A program made the position numbers and the translations under genes. A stretch of 64,000 nt of DNA, from contig CAAGDV010000026.1 in NCBI GenBank assembly GCA_900768755.1, forward strand, positions 92,886 to 156,885, read 5' to 3'. Source of the stretch: Lachnospiraceae bacterium. GTDB taxonomy: Bacteria > Bacillota > Clostridia > Lachnospirales > Lachnospiraceae. The notes under the pieces are model-generated. The model saw only the letters and a list, made by a program, of their open reading frames with translations, had not been told where the DNA came from and made no database searches. The number at the start of each line of letters is the position of its first letter. Within the stretch, counting starts at the first letter, position 1. Positions 15,800-24,662 of the stretch are shown here, piece after piece.

Positions 15800-18250
15800 T
15801 TATTTGAAGAAATTAGAAAGCTCCGTTCTGGAATTAATTCCGAGTTTTGAAAATATAATTTTCATATTGGATTTAACCGTACTTTCCGCAATGAAAAGCT
15901 GCTCAGCAATCTCCTTGTTGGAAAGTCTTTTTGCGGCGAGCATTGCCACTTCAAGTTCTCTCTGCGTAAGCCCGAAATTCTCTTTGTTGTGGGCGTTTTT
16001 CTTCAATGCCCTGCTGCCCTGAGAATACTTCTTGTGTACGGACTTGATTTTTTTGATGAAGGACCTGAAATCATACATGTAGTTAATCTCATCAAACACT
16101 TCCTCATAATAGTCCAGATTCTCTACAAAAGGCATAATAATATTGTCCTTGAAGGCTATTCTTATGGCTTCCGTGTTCATTCTGACCGCTTTTTCCTTAT
16201 TGCCGAGCGCATAGTTGCACATTGCAATATATATGTATGTGTATATCTGCGCCATCGCCGACTGGTAGAGCGATGCGACTCCCAGAAACTGGCTGCTTAT
16301 GCCTAAAAGCTTCTGATACTGTTCTTTTACAAAGAGATATTTTCCGTAGATAATATTGGCGTAGCTTATAGTCACAAGGTTGAGCCTGTTTTCGATTGAA
16401 TTGTAGTCGGTAAGCCACGACGCAATCCTGTCATTATTGCCGATAAGCGAATAAATATATCCTTCGCACAGATCAATCATATCGGCAAAGCGTGGCTCGC
16501 TCGCCTTCTTTCGGAACGTCTCAACGTTCTCCATCAGGGCATCGTAATCTCCTTCATGAACAGAAAGTCTTGCCAAAAGAAGAAGCGCACCCAGCGCGAT
16601 GCATTTCTGTCCGCGGCTGTCAGCCATATAAAGCGCTTTGTGGCACAGGGTCTCCGCACCGACGAAATCACCTGTATTATACAATAGCTCTGCCTTAAAC
16701 AGTGCTCCGCTTCCTTTGCCGTGTCCCTCAGAAAGCTTATAATACTGCAAAAGCATCTTGTCAATCAGAACCGTCTCATCCATTGCGTCCTCATCTTCTC
16801 TGTGGAAAATGTGGAATACGGACGGACATCCGAAGGTATAACTCACATCGCGCGTAAGGTCAATAACTGAGGAATCTCCGTACTCAAGTGACTTGTCAAA
16901 AAATTTGTTCATGACAGCGATGTCATTGAAAGAGGTATATCCCCTTACAAAATACACCATCTCAAAAAGACGGTTTTTCTCATCATCGGAAAGCGTATCG
17001 TTATCCTCGATTGAGTACACGATATTCATTATGTTGTTGGTAAGCCTCTGCTTCTCGTTGTAGACGAACAAAACAAGGCACATAATTATCGAAAAATACG
17101 GATATTTCTCGCGAACCTCTTTTGGACAGTTGGCCGCCAGCGCAATGAAAAAATTCTTGTTCTCGGCGGAAAGGTGCGGATAAATATTTGAAAACGCCGG
17201 TCTGGTGCTGTATATTGCCTCCCATTCCCCGGTCTCATAAAACACCTTGTAGGACGAAATATAGTCGCCTCTGTGAATGTATATTGCTGCGATTTTCACG
17301 AGAATATCCCTGCTTTCCTCCTCAGAAAGTCTGTGAAATTCATTGCGAAGATATTCAAGAATAATGTTGTGAATATAGTATCTGCGCTCGTTACGCTCAA
17401 AACGTACAAAGAAAAGATCGCCGAGGAAAGCCTCCATCTCATCCGTTCCCATGCCATTGTCAAAAACATCCACCGCTTCCTTGAGCGTAAAATAATCCGG
17501 TACGGAAAGCGTAAGAAGCGCTGTTTTTTCGGCGTTGTTCAGCTTGCTGCACACTGTTTTCTCGGCGAGATCCTCGATTCTGTCAAGTTCATCAAAATTC
17601 CCTTTGTCGGCAAAATTCATCATCTGCAGACAGATTGCGGCAATCCAACCCTCGCTGTAATCATATAATTTTGCAGCATCCTCAGGCGAAACGCTTAAGT
17701 TATGTGCCGAAAACAGATTAAAAATATCTTCTGCAGAATATTTTAAATCTTCCGTCCCGATATGGAGTAAAACATCGGAATCAAAGCTGTCATAATCGTA
17801 CTCCTGCGTGACAAAAACAAAATGCATGTCGGCGCAGGATACATCGGAAAGAATGTGAATGAGAATGTTAAAATTCTCATCCTCAACCCTCTGGTAATTG
17901 TCAATCACCAGATATGTGGGCTCATCTACGGACATGTTCTTTAGGATGCTTCTGATCTTGAATATACCGGACTCATTCTGCGGTCTTCCCGCAGCAATTA
18001 ACTTCTCCCCGGCATCTTTGTCGATATCGGAAATTTTGTCACAAAAATCAGCCCAAAAGAGTTCTTTTGAGTTGTTGGCAACATTTATCCACAAGAATCT
18101 TGCGGACGATTTTGCTGCGTATTCCTTAATCACTGTTGATTTGCCGTATCCCGTGGGAGCGCTGATAAGCGTTACGGGGTAATCTGCAATCAATGCTGTC
18201 TTTTTAGTTATTTTGTCTGTCAGATAGACATTATTTAAATAATTTTCCAT
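15800..18250 (-). CDS. Large ATP-binding LuxR-family regulator (MalT-like)
   Basis: An 816-residue STAND-type regulator. The N-terminus has a P-loop SAPTGYGKST (residues 30-39) and a Walker B-like TYLVIDNYQ, the middle is rich in TPR-like helices, and the last 60 residues form a LuxR DNA-binding domain (LTQRELEVAMLAA, LSNKEIAEQLFIAESTVKSNM, SKLGINSRTEL). This matches the MalT class, where ligand and ATP binding trigger activation. The ligand is unknown. The start lies 4 bp past the gpsA stop, so it is probably co-transcribed with der-plsY-gpsA. It converges on the candidate small RNA. Confidence 0.9.
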   Translation of the reverse strand: MENYLNNVYLTDKITKKTALIADYPVTLISAPTGYGKSTVIKEYAAKSSARFLWINVANNSKELFWADFCDKISDIDKDAGEKLIAAGRPQNESGIFKIRSILKNMSVDEPTYLVIDNYQRVEDENFNILIHILSDVSCADMHFVFVTQEYDYDSFDSDVLLHIGTEDLKYSAEDIFNLFSAHNLSVSPEDAAKLYDYSEGWIAAICLQMMNFADKGNFDELDRIEDLAEKTVCSKLNNAEKTALLTLSVPDYFTLKEAVDVFDNGMGTDEMEAFLGDLFFVRFERNERRYYIHNIILEYLRNEFHRLSEEESRDILVKIAAIYIHRGDYISSYKVFYETGEWEAIYSTRPAFSNIYPHLSAENKNFFIALAANCPKEVREKYPYFSIIMCLVLFVYNEKQRLTNNIMNIVYSIEDNDTLSDDEKNRLFEMVYFVRGYTSFNDIAVMNKFFDKSLEYGDSSVIDLTRDVSYTFGCPSVFHIFHREDEDAMDETVLIDKMLLQYYKLSEGHGKGSGALFKAELLYNTGDFVGAETLCHKALYMADSRGQKCIALGALLLLARLSVHEGDYDALMENVETFRKKASEPRFADMIDLCEGYIYSLIGNNDRIASWLTDYNSIENRLNLVTISYANIIYGKYLFVKEQYQKLLGISSQFLGVASLYQSAMAQIYTYIYIAMCNYALGNKEKAVRMNTEAIRIAFKDNIIMPFVENLDYYEEVFDEINYMYDFRSFIKKIKSVHKKYSQGSRALKKNAHNKENFGLTQRELEVAMLAAKRLSNKEIAEQLFIAESTVKSNMKIIFSKLGINSRTELSNFFK

Positions 18251-18254
18251 TCAA

Positions 18255-19265
18255 TCAATCCCACGGGAGATTTGAGTTCTCCGATTTTTTGTCCCTTGCC
18301 ATTAGTTCTTTAACTGTTTCCGCCGGGCTTACATTGTCAAACAATACCCGGTTAACGCCCTCAATAATGGGCAGTTCAACATTGTATTTTCTGCCGAGCG
18401 CAAGTGCTGCCTTGGCTGAATACACTCCTTCAACAACCATATGGACTTCATCCATGGCTTCCTGCATTGAATATCCCTGTCCGATAAGGATTCCTGCACG
18501 TCTGTTACGGCTGTGCATGCTTGCACATGTAACAATCAAATCACCAATGCCCGACAGTCCGGTAAAAGTCTCAATCCACCCGCCCATGGCAATTCCGAGT
18601 CTTGAAATCTCATGAATTCCCCTTGTTATAAGCGCTGCCTTGGTGTTGTCCCCATATCCGAGGCCGTCTGCAATTCCGGCTGCAAGTGCAATTACATTCT
18701 TTAGTGCTCCGCCAAGCTCAATTCCCAGAACATCCGGACTGATATATACTCTGAATACGTCGCTCATAAAAATGTTCTGGAGATATTCTGCATTATCTTT
18801 TGAAGCAGAACCAATTACACAGGTCGTAGGAATACCGCGTCCGACCTCCTCGGCGTGGCTCGGTCCCGATAGCACGGATACTCTTGCTGACGGAATCTCA
18901 TCGGATATAACCTGCGTCATTGTCTTTAGACTGCCCTCTTCTATTCCTTTTGCAACATTCACAATATTAAGGCCTGATATATTAAGCGAAGCAATCTCCG
19001 CAGCTGTGGAGCGGATAAAAGGCGAAGCGACCGCGAGCACCACCACATCTGAATTCCTGACACAGATTCTCAAATCTGTTGTAAGCCGTATTTCCTGAGG
19101 AATTCTGACTCCGGGAAGGGATTTTTTGTTCTCGCCTAACTCTTTTATTCCGTTAATCTCGGCTTCTATTTTGGACCATACGGTAACATCGTGACCGTTG
19201 TTGTTAAGAAGTATTGCAAGACCCAAAGCCCAGCCGCCTGCGCCGATAACAGCGATTTTACTCAT
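18255..19265 (-). CDS. gpsA: Glycerol-3-phosphate dehydrogenase [NAD(P)+]
   Basis: Reduces dihydroxyacetone phosphate to sn-glycerol 3-phosphate for phospholipid synthesis. About 336 residues. The N-terminal dinucleotide fold is IAVIGAGGWALGLA, a variant of the usual GAGSWGTA but keeping the Gly and Trp. VLSGPSHAEEV and the catalytic lysine in GGALKNVIALAAG are present, then TGLSGIGDLIVTC. The ATG at 19265 follows GGTGA at good spacing; an ATG 12 bp earlier is less likely. It lies 17 bp after plsY, so two successive steps of lipid head formation are side by side. Confidence 0.95.
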   Translation of the reverse strand: MSKIAVIGAGGWALGLAILLNNNGHDVTVWSKIEAEINGIKELGENKKSLPGVRIPQEIRLTTDLRICVRNSDVVVLAVASPFIRSTAAEIASLNISGLNIVNVAKGIEEGSLKTMTQVISDEIPSARVSVLSGPSHAEEVGRGIPTTCVIGSASKDNAEYLQNIFMSDVFRVYISPDVLGIELGGALKNVIALAAGIADGLGYGDNTKAALITRGIHEISRLGIAMGGWIETFTGLSGIGDLIVTCASMHSRNRRAGILIGQGYSMQEAMDEVHMVVEGVYSAKAALALGRKYNVELPIIEGVNRVLFDNVSPAETVKELMARDKKSENSNLPWD

Positions 19266-19282
19266 CAAATTCACCATACTTT

Positions 19283-19942
19283 CTATTCATTTTTGTCAGA
19301 TTTTTTCTTGATTGTGAGTTCTCTCTCCGTTCCGTTCAGAAGTCTGACAATATTTGCCTTATGCCTGATAAAAGCAAGTAAAACAAAAGCGAAAAATACA
19401 ATCAGTGCCTCGGCAAAATATGTACTCTCAAGTCCCGATATCAGTCCGTAGTGTCCGCACAGTGCAAATACTGCAAACACGCAGAGAACCATCACAAGAG
19501 AGCCTACGGAAACATAATGCGTGATAATCAGTGCAATGAAAAACATTATGAGCCCCGCTACAATCATCTGCCATGAGCCGAGCGAGAGCACTACTCCCGC
19601 CGTGGCAGCAATTCCTTTGCCGCCTTTGAATTTAAGATAAAACGGGAAATTGTGTCCGAGTACCGTTCCGATTCCCGAATAAAGCACCAATAACGTTATT
19701 GAGTCCGGATGACCGTCCGAATATATCAGCCGCACTACCAAAGATGCGAGCACAACTTTGAGTACATCGCCCAGGAAAGTAATGAGACCCGCCTTAAATC
19801 CGAGTGTCCTCAATGCGTTGGTCGTTCCGGCGTTGCCGCTTCCGTAGTTACGTATATCTATATGGTGTATTTTACCATAAATAAAGCCTGTCTGGAATAC
19901 CCCGAAAAAATATCCGATTACCAGACAAATCAATCTCTCCAT
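19283..19942 (-). CDS. plsY: Acyl-phosphate:glycerol-3-phosphate acyltransferase
   Basis: Integral membrane enzyme that transfers acyl groups from acyl-phosphate (made by PlsX) to glycerol 3-phosphate. 219 residues with five hydrophobic spans. The three conserved motifs are visible: NYGSGNAGTTNALR, GHNFPFYLKFKGGKG and a C-terminal HKANIVRLLNGTE. AAGGAG precedes the ATG. It sits 5 bp after der and 17 bp before gpsA; plsX is about 23 kb away in the same window. Confidence 0.95.
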   Translation of the reverse strand: MERLICLVIGYFFGVFQTGFIYGKIHHIDIRNYGSGNAGTTNALRTLGFKAGLITFLGDVLKVVLASLVVRLIYSDGHPDSITLLVLYSGIGTVLGHNFPFYLKFKGGKGIAATAGVVLSLGSWQMIVAGLIMFFIALIITHYVSVGSLVMVLCVFAVFALCGHYGLISGLESTYFAEALIVFFAFVLLAFIRHKANIVRLLNGTERELTIKKKSDKNE

Positions 19943-19947
19943 TCCTT

Positions 19948-21273
19948 TTACTCCTTCTCGTTACGTTCCCTGATAATGAATCTGAGTGCCGTGCCTTTAA
20001 ATCCGAAAGTATCACGTATTTTGTTCTCGATATACCTCGTATACGAGAAATGCATAAGCTCCTTGCTGTTGACAAAAATAACAAAAGTAGGCGGCTTTAC
20101 GGCAACCTGTGTCATATAGAATATCTTGAGTCTTCTTCCCTTATCGGAAGGCGGCTGCTGTAACGCTACAGCCTCCATAAGAATCTCATTGAGAACGCCG
20201 GTCTGTATTCTCGTGCTCTGACTTTCACATACCATGTCAATCATGTCAAAAACCTTGTTGAGACGCTGTCCCGAATGTGCAGACACAAACATAATCTCCG
20301 CATACGGCATGAATGCCAGAATGTCTTTTATCTTCTTCGTGTGTTCATAAATAGTCTTGTCATTCTTCTCAATAGCATCCCACTTATTGACCACAACGAT
20401 GATGCCCTTGCCTCTCTCATGGGCAATTCCGGCGATTTTGGCATCCTGCTCGGTCACGCCTTCAGTAGCGTCTATAACCATCAGGACAATGTCGGCACGC
20501 TCTACGGCAGTTACCGCACGAATGATGCTGTAACGCTCGAGTTCTTCTTTTATCTTGTTCTTGCGTCTTAATCCCGCCGTGTCTATAAACACGTACTGTC
20601 TGCCCTCGTAGGTGATTTCCGTGTCAATTGCATCGCGGGTGGTTCCTGCAATGTCAGAGACAATCACACGGTTCTCTCCGCTTAATTTGTTGATGATTGA
20701 AGATTTGCCGACGTTTGGTTTGCCAATGATTGCAACGCGCGGTCTCGTGTCCGTCTCGTCCACACTTTCACTTTCCGGGAAATATTTGACAATCTCATCA
20801 AGCATATCGCCGATTCCTAATTTGCCAACGGCAGATATCGGATACGGATCGCCGATTCCCAGATTATAGAATTCGTATACATCCGCCTGCATTTTCTGGA
20901 AGCTGTCAACCTTGTTAACGACAAGCACAACGGGCTTGCCGCTCTTTCTCAACATGTCCGCAACTTTAAAATCAGAATCAACAAGCCCCTGTCTGACATC
21001 CGTCATAAACATGATAACATCTGCCGATGCAATCGCAATCTCTGCCTGCGCGCGCATCTGCGACAGGATAATATCCTTGCTGTCAGGCTCAATTCCGCCT
21101 GTATCTATCAATGTAAAATTATAATTAAGCCAGCTTATATCCCCGTATATTCTGTCTCTTGTCACTCCTGGCACATCCTTCACAATCGAAATCTGTTCGC
21201 CTAAGAGCGCGTTGAATAAAGTCGACTTACCGACATTGGGGCGTCCGACTATCGCAACAACCGGTTTACTCAT
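19948..21273 (-). CDS. der: Ribosome biogenesis GTPase Der (EngA)
   Basis: Essential GTPase for late 50S assembly. The 441-residue protein has two tandem G domains: the first with GRPNVGKS at 10-17, DTGG and NKVD; the second with GKPNVGKS, DTAG and NKWD. A C-terminal KH-like domain (VKPPTFVIFVNS, NKIRDTFGFKGTALRF) follows. A promoter with TTTACA and TATTAT boxes lies upstream, and the gene is divergent from the PRPP synthetase gene. Confidence 0.97.
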   Translation of the reverse strand: MSKPVVAIVGRPNVGKSTLFNALLGEQISIVKDVPGVTRDRIYGDISWLNYNFTLIDTGGIEPDSKDIILSQMRAQAEIAIASADVIMFMTDVRQGLVDSDFKVADMLRKSGKPVVLVVNKVDSFQKMQADVYEFYNLGIGDPYPISAVGKLGIGDMLDEIVKYFPESESVDETDTRPRVAIIGKPNVGKSSIINKLSGENRVIVSDIAGTTRDAIDTEITYEGRQYVFIDTAGLRRKNKIKEELERYSIIRAVTAVERADIVLMVIDATEGVTEQDAKIAGIAHERGKGIIVVVNKWDAIEKNDKTIYEHTKKIKDILAFMPYAEIMFVSAHSGQRLNKVFDMIDMVCESQSTRIQTGVLNEILMEAVALQQPPSDKGRRLKIFYMTQVAVKPPTFVIFVNSKELMHFSYTRYIENKIRDTFGFKGTALRFIIRERNEKE

Positions 21274-21305
21274 ATTACTCTTTTCCTTTTCTTACAACTC
21301 ATTCT

Positions 21306-21334
21306 ATAATATCAATATTTTTTATCTTTGTAAA
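21306..21334 (-). promoter_or_regulatory. Sigma-A promoter of der-plsY-gpsA
   Basis: Minus strand -35 TTTACA at 21334-21329, 17-bp spacer, -10 TATTAT at 21311-21306. Confidence 0.7.
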
Positions 21335-21341
21335 GATTCTC

Positions 21342-21370
21342 TTGACTATGTTTTTCAGCGCAATTATACT
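21342..21370 (+). promoter_or_regulatory. Sigma-A promoter of the PRPP synthetase gene
   Basis: -35 TTGACT at 21342-21347, 17-bp spacer, -10 TATACT at 21365-21370. Back to back with the der promoter, 8 bp apart. Confidence 0.8.
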
Positions 21371-21389
21371 GATGTTGTCAATGACTAAC

Positions 21390-21411
21390 GAAAGGATACA
21401 AAAAGTATCAT
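21390..21411 (+). promoter_or_regulatory. Ribosome site separated from the start codon by a small hairpin
   Basis: AAAGGA lies about 13 bases before the ATG at 21410, longer than the usual 5-9. The bases between are a perfect inverted repeat, GATAC-AAAAA-GTATC. Folding this 5-bp stem would bring the ribosome site close to the start codon. Confidence 0.5.
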
Positions 21412-22591
21412 GTCAGATAATATTTTTGAAAAAACAATTCCGGTTGGGCCTCTTAAGCTTGCCGTGATGGACAGTATCAGTGATTTTGGCGATAAAGTTG
21501 ACCAATATATCGTAAAACTCCGCGATGAGCGCAATCACAGCGAGGAGGCAACCATCGCTTTCCGCGGATATGTTGAGGATACCTATAAGATTCCCGTACA
21601 GTGCCCGCGTTTCGGCTCAGGCGAAGCCAAAGGAATGATTAAATCCTCAGTCAGAGGTTCGGACTTCTTTATAATGACCGATGTCATGAACCACTCTCTG
21701 ACTTATACTGTATGCGGAAATATCAATCATATGTCTCCTGATGATCATTTTCAGGATTTGAAGAGAATTATATCCGCAGCGGCATGTTCCGCCAAAAGAA
21801 TTACGGTTATCATGCCTTTTCTTTACGAGAGCCGCCAGCACAAGCGCAACAAGCTTGAGTCTCTGGACAGTTCACTCGCACTCAACGAGCTTATCAGATA
21901 CGGAGTCAACAACATCATCACTTTTGATGCACATGACCCGAGAATCAACAATTCAATTCCGCTTAGCGGTTTCGACAATTTCCTTCCGCCGTATCAGTTT
22001 ATCAAAGCTCTTCTTGAGCGCAACAGTGATATTAAGATTGATAAAGAGCATCTAATGATAATCTCTCCCGATGAGGGCGCAATGCACCGCGCGGTATATT
22101 TTGCCGGAGTTCTGGGAGTTGACATGGGAATGTTTTACAAGAGGCGTGATTATTCCAAGGTCGTTGACGGTCGCAACCCTATCGTTGCGCATGAATTCCT
22201 GGGCGACAACGTAGAGGGCAAGGATGTCATCATAATGGACGATATGATTTCCTCCGGCGAGAGCATGCTTGATACCGCAAAAGAGCTTAAGGACAAAAAA
22301 GCCCGCCGCGTATTCATCTGCTGTACCTTCGGTCTGTTCACCAACGGACTTGAGAAATTTGATGAATACTATGAGAAAGAATATTTTAACGGCGTTGTGA
22401 TAACCAATCTTACCTACCGCATTCCCGAACTTCTCACCAAGCCGTATTACTACGAGGCTGATATGAGTGCATTCTTAGGAACCATCATTGATTACCTGAA
22501 CCACGACATTTCCATCGGAGGAATCATGGACCCGACCGACAAGATCAGAACGCTCGTGGACAATTACAACAGAACAATCACATTACAGTAA
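21410..22591 (+). CDS. prs: Ribose-phosphate pyrophosphokinase, long divergent form
   Basis: Predicted to make PRPP from ribose 5-phosphate and ATP. At 393 residues it is about 75 longer than the common form. It keeps the overall pattern: FGSGEAKGMIKSSVRGSD (ATP side), MPFLYESRQHKRNKLESLDSSL, TFDAHDPRI and a PRPP-binding loop DVIIMDDMISSGESM, where the usual DDxxDTGGT is altered to DDMISSGES. The C-terminus has extra sequence (YYYEADMSAFLGTIIDYLNH). It is a recognisable phosphoribosyltransferase-fold enzyme, but kinetics or substrate could differ from standard Prs. Confidence 0.85.
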   Translation: MSDNIFEKTIPVGPLKLAVMDSISDFGDKVDQYIVKLRDERNHSEEATIAFRGYVEDTYKIPVQCPRFGSGEAKGMIKSSVRGSDFFIMTDVMNHSLTYTVCGNINHMSPDDHFQDLKRIISAAACSAKRITVIMPFLYESRQHKRNKLESLDSSLALNELIRYGVNNIITFDAHDPRINNSIPLSGFDNFLPPYQFIKALLERNSDIKIDKEHLMIISPDEGAMHRAVYFAGVLGVDMGMFYKRRDYSKVVDGRNPIVAHEFLGDNVEGKDVIIMDDMISSGESMLDTAKELKDKKARRVFICCTFGLFTNGLEKFDEYYEKEYFNGVVITNLTYRIPELLTKPYYYEADMSAFLGTIIDYLNHDISIGGIMDPTDKIRTLVDNYNRTITLQ

Positions 22592-22594
22592 AAT

Positions 22595-22632
22595 ACACCC
22601 GTACACCGGTTGATGGTGTGCGGGTGTTTCTT
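22595..22632 (+). terminator. Intrinsic terminator between prs and the LOG-family gene
   Basis: ACACCCGTACACC (22595-22607) pairs with GGTGTGCGGGTGT (22615-22627) around a 7-base loop, with one mismatch, followed by TTCTTG. The other side also has a short T-containing stretch, so it may act in both directions between two converging genes. Confidence 0.8.
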
Positions 22633-22684
22633 GTCTCTGTTCATTAAGCCGGGTTGCACTTTTTTATCATTTTATGCTGTCAAA

Positions 22685-23221
22685 TCAAAATGTTTCTATA
22701 AATTCCATGCAGTCCTTGGCGTCTTCAGCAAAATATACATTCGCCATCTCTTCTTTTCCGAGAAAACCGGACTCCTTCATCTGCTTAATCTGCTGCTTTA
22801 TGCCTTCATAAAATCCGTCGGTGTTAATCAGAACAATCGGCTTGTCCTGAGCACCGATACGGCTGATTTCAATAATCTCCGATATCTCATCGAGTGTACC
22901 AAGCCCGCCGGGAAGCGCCACATACGCGTCCCCAAGCTCCATCATTACTTTCTTGCGCTCCGAAAGGTCCGCCGTGTCAATTCTTCTTGTCAGATTAGGA
23001 TGAGCCTTAGCAGCAATAAAAGGGATATCCGGCACAACGCCGATAGTATCTCCGCCGCTTTGCATTACCGCATTGCACAAAACTCCCATAAGACCGGTAT
23101 TGCTCGCACCAAAAACAAGCGTGTGCCCATTATCTGCAATCAGCTGCCCCAGTCTTTTGGCGCATGCAGAATATTTATTATCTATTCCGTTTACGGAACC
23201 GCAGTAAACTGTTATATTCAT
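22685..23221 (-). CDS. LOG-family protein (TIGR00730 Rossmann fold)
   Basis: A 178-residue Rossmann-fold protein. The family motif PGGLGTLDEISEI (PGGxGTxxE) and MELGDAYVALPGG are present, with GASNTGLMG near residue 40. Family members cleave cytokinin riboside 5'-monophosphate or other nucleoside monophosphates to the base and ribose phosphate; in bacteria the physiological substrate is often unclear. AGAGGTG precedes the start. It lies 6 bp after pgeF and is the last gene of the long minus-strand series. Confidence 0.88.
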   Translation of the reverse strand: MNITVYCGSVNGIDNKYSACAKRLGQLIADNGHTLVFGASNTGLMGVLCNAVMQSGGDTIGVVPDIPFIAAKAHPNLTRRIDTADLSERKKVMMELGDAYVALPGGLGTLDEISEIIEISRIGAQDKPIVLINTDGFYEGIKQQIKQMKESGFLGKEEMANVYFAEDAKDCMEFIETF

Positions 23222-23227
23222 CCCTAT

Positions 23228-24043
23228 TCACCTCTGTTTTATCATCAAAAATCCGCACATTCCGCCGCGCTGTCCTTTAGATGCGCGATGTGAGAAAAAT
23301 AGCTTCGGATTGCAGCAGGTACAGTACCTGCTCGTGTATATATTCTCATCAGGCACACCGGCCTGTAAAAGATTCCTTCTGTTTGCGTACTGTAAATCCA
23401 GCAGATATTTGTTGTCTGCAAGTTTTCTTGCAACTGCATCGCCGTATTGCATAATGAACTGCTCAGCGACATCTGCGGATACCTCATAACAGTCACGGCA
23501 TATCGACGGACCGATAACCGCCTGTATATCGACGGCATCCGTACCATATTCCGCATTCATTTTTTTGATTGTCTCTGCAGAGATATTACCAATTGTGCCG
23601 CGCCAGCCCGAATGCGAAAGTCCGATTGCCTGTTTTACTGTATCCACAAGAAAAATCGGAACGCAGTCGGCGTATGAGGTTACGAGGCATACTCCCGGAC
23701 GGTTGGTAATAAGTCCGTCAATATCTGAATAATTACGCTCCCGCGTAACACCCATGCCCCGGTGGCACTCATCTGCCTTAAGCACATTAACCGTGTGGGT
23801 CTGCATGGCATACACCATGGCTTTTGCCGGAATATTTAAGGCTTCTCCAATCAGTTCAAAATTCTTTTTGACAAGCCCCTCATCATCGCCCCTTGTAAAG
23901 CTTAGGTTCATTGACTCATATATCCCGGAGCTCACACCGCCTCCTCTCGTGGAAAAACCGTGTTGAATAAAAGGTATTTTGTCCAGATTGTCAAATGTAA
24001 TATATGGCACGGCCTCTGCGTGCAGTTTTTCTCCCATCTCCAT
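23228..24043 (-). CDS. pgeF: PgeF/YfiH multicopper-type purine nucleoside phosphorylase (laccase domain)
   Basis: 271 residues. The three histidine/cysteine motifs of the family are visible: AMQTHTVNV, ADCVPIFL, GLSHSGWRGT and later IGPSICRDCYEV. Proteins of this family have been reported as peptidoglycan editing factors and as purine nucleoside phosphorylases; which applies here is not known. The start codon overlaps the stop of yraN (TAATG), so the genes are coupled. Confidence 0.9.
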   Translation of the reverse strand: MEMGEKLHAEAVPYITFDNLDKIPFIQHGFSTRGGGVSSGIYESMNLSFTRGDDEGLVKKNFELIGEALNIPAKAMVYAMQTHTVNVLKADECHRGMGVTRERNYSDIDGLITNRPGVCLVTSYADCVPIFLVDTVKQAIGLSHSGWRGTIGNISAETIKKMNAEYGTDAVDIQAVIGPSICRDCYEVSADVAEQFIMQYGDAVARKLADNKYLLDLQYANRRNLLQAGVPDENIYTSRYCTCCNPKLFFSHRASKGQRGGMCGFLMIKQR

Positions 24044-24387
24044 TAAAACGCATCCTCAATATGTTCTGCCTCTTCTCCAAGATATGCAATCACGTCGAAC
24101 CGCACCCTTGTATTCGGAGGAAATTTATTTGTGACCAGATAATATTCTGCAGTTCTTCTTATTCTGTCAGCCTTACGGTGGTCCACTGCCTCCGAAGGAT
24201 AGCCGTACCGCGTGTTTTTTCGGTATTTCACCTCGCAGAACACAAGACAGCCGTCTTTTGACGCCACGATGTCGATTTCACCGGTTTTGCAGGCGTAATT
24301 CATGTCTAGTATATCATAGCCTTTTTGGCGCAGAAGTTCTGCCGCCTTTGCTTCATATTGTCCGCCCACACATCTTGTATTATGCAT
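24043..24387 (-). CDS. YraN/UPF0102 family nuclease-like protein
   Basis: A 114-residue protein with the restriction-endonuclease-like fold of UPF0102: GGQYEAKAAELLRQKGYDIL, then GEIDIVASKDGCLVFCEVKYR, giving the catalytic D/ExK arrangement (EIDIV and EVKYR). Its cellular role is uncertain; links to DNA uptake or repair have been proposed for relatives. It overlaps the end of ylqH by 8 bp. Confidence 0.88.
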   Translation of the reverse strand: MHNTRCVGGQYEAKAAELLRQKGYDILDMNYACKTGEIDIVASKDGCLVFCEVKYRKNTRYGYPSEAVDHRKADRIRRTAEYYLVTNKFPPNTRVRFDVIAYLGEEAEHIEDAF

Positions 24388-24661
24388 TGTCTATTTTTCC
24401 TTTAATCTTATCGAGTTTGTCAACAAAAACAAGAATCTCCGCCACCACACTGTACAACTCGGGCGGAATCATGTCGCCGATTTCGAGCCTTGAAAGCGTG
24501 TCCGCAAGCTCATTGTCCTTGTAGAGCGGAACGTCATTTTCTTTTGCTTTCTCAATTATCTTCTCGGCGATAATTCCTGTTCCGGTCGCGACAATCTGCG
24601 GGGCTTCGTCGCCCGGATTGTAGGAAAGAGCTATCGCCTGTTTTCTTTTATCCTTGTCCAT
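24380..24661 (-). CDS. ylqH: FlhB C-terminal-like protein (YlqH type)
   Basis: A 93-residue protein equal to the cytoplasmic tail of the flagellar and type III export switch protein FlhB, without any membrane part. It shows AIALSYNPGDEAPQIVATG and AKENDVPLYKDNELADTLS, typical of the C-terminal half, but no NPTH autocleavage motif. Stand-alone copies are common in Firmicutes next to ylqG and rnhB, and their function is unknown. The start is 1 bp after the YlqG-like gene. Confidence 0.85.
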   Translation of the reverse strand: MDKDKRKQAIALSYNPGDEAPQIVATGTGIIAEKIIEKAKENDVPLYKDNELADTLSRLEIGDMIPPELYSVVAEILVFVDKLDKIKGKIDNA

Positions 24662-24662
24662 C

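Noticed and set aside
15752..15856. Short plus-strand frame starting ATGGTGCAT near the candidate small RNA
   Set aside because: No ribosome site, crosses the terminator and runs into the opposite-strand LuxR gene.
22610..23293. Plus-strand open frame over the LOG-family gene
   Set aside because: Begins in the prs terminator and lies opposite a gene with clear PGGxGTxxE motif.
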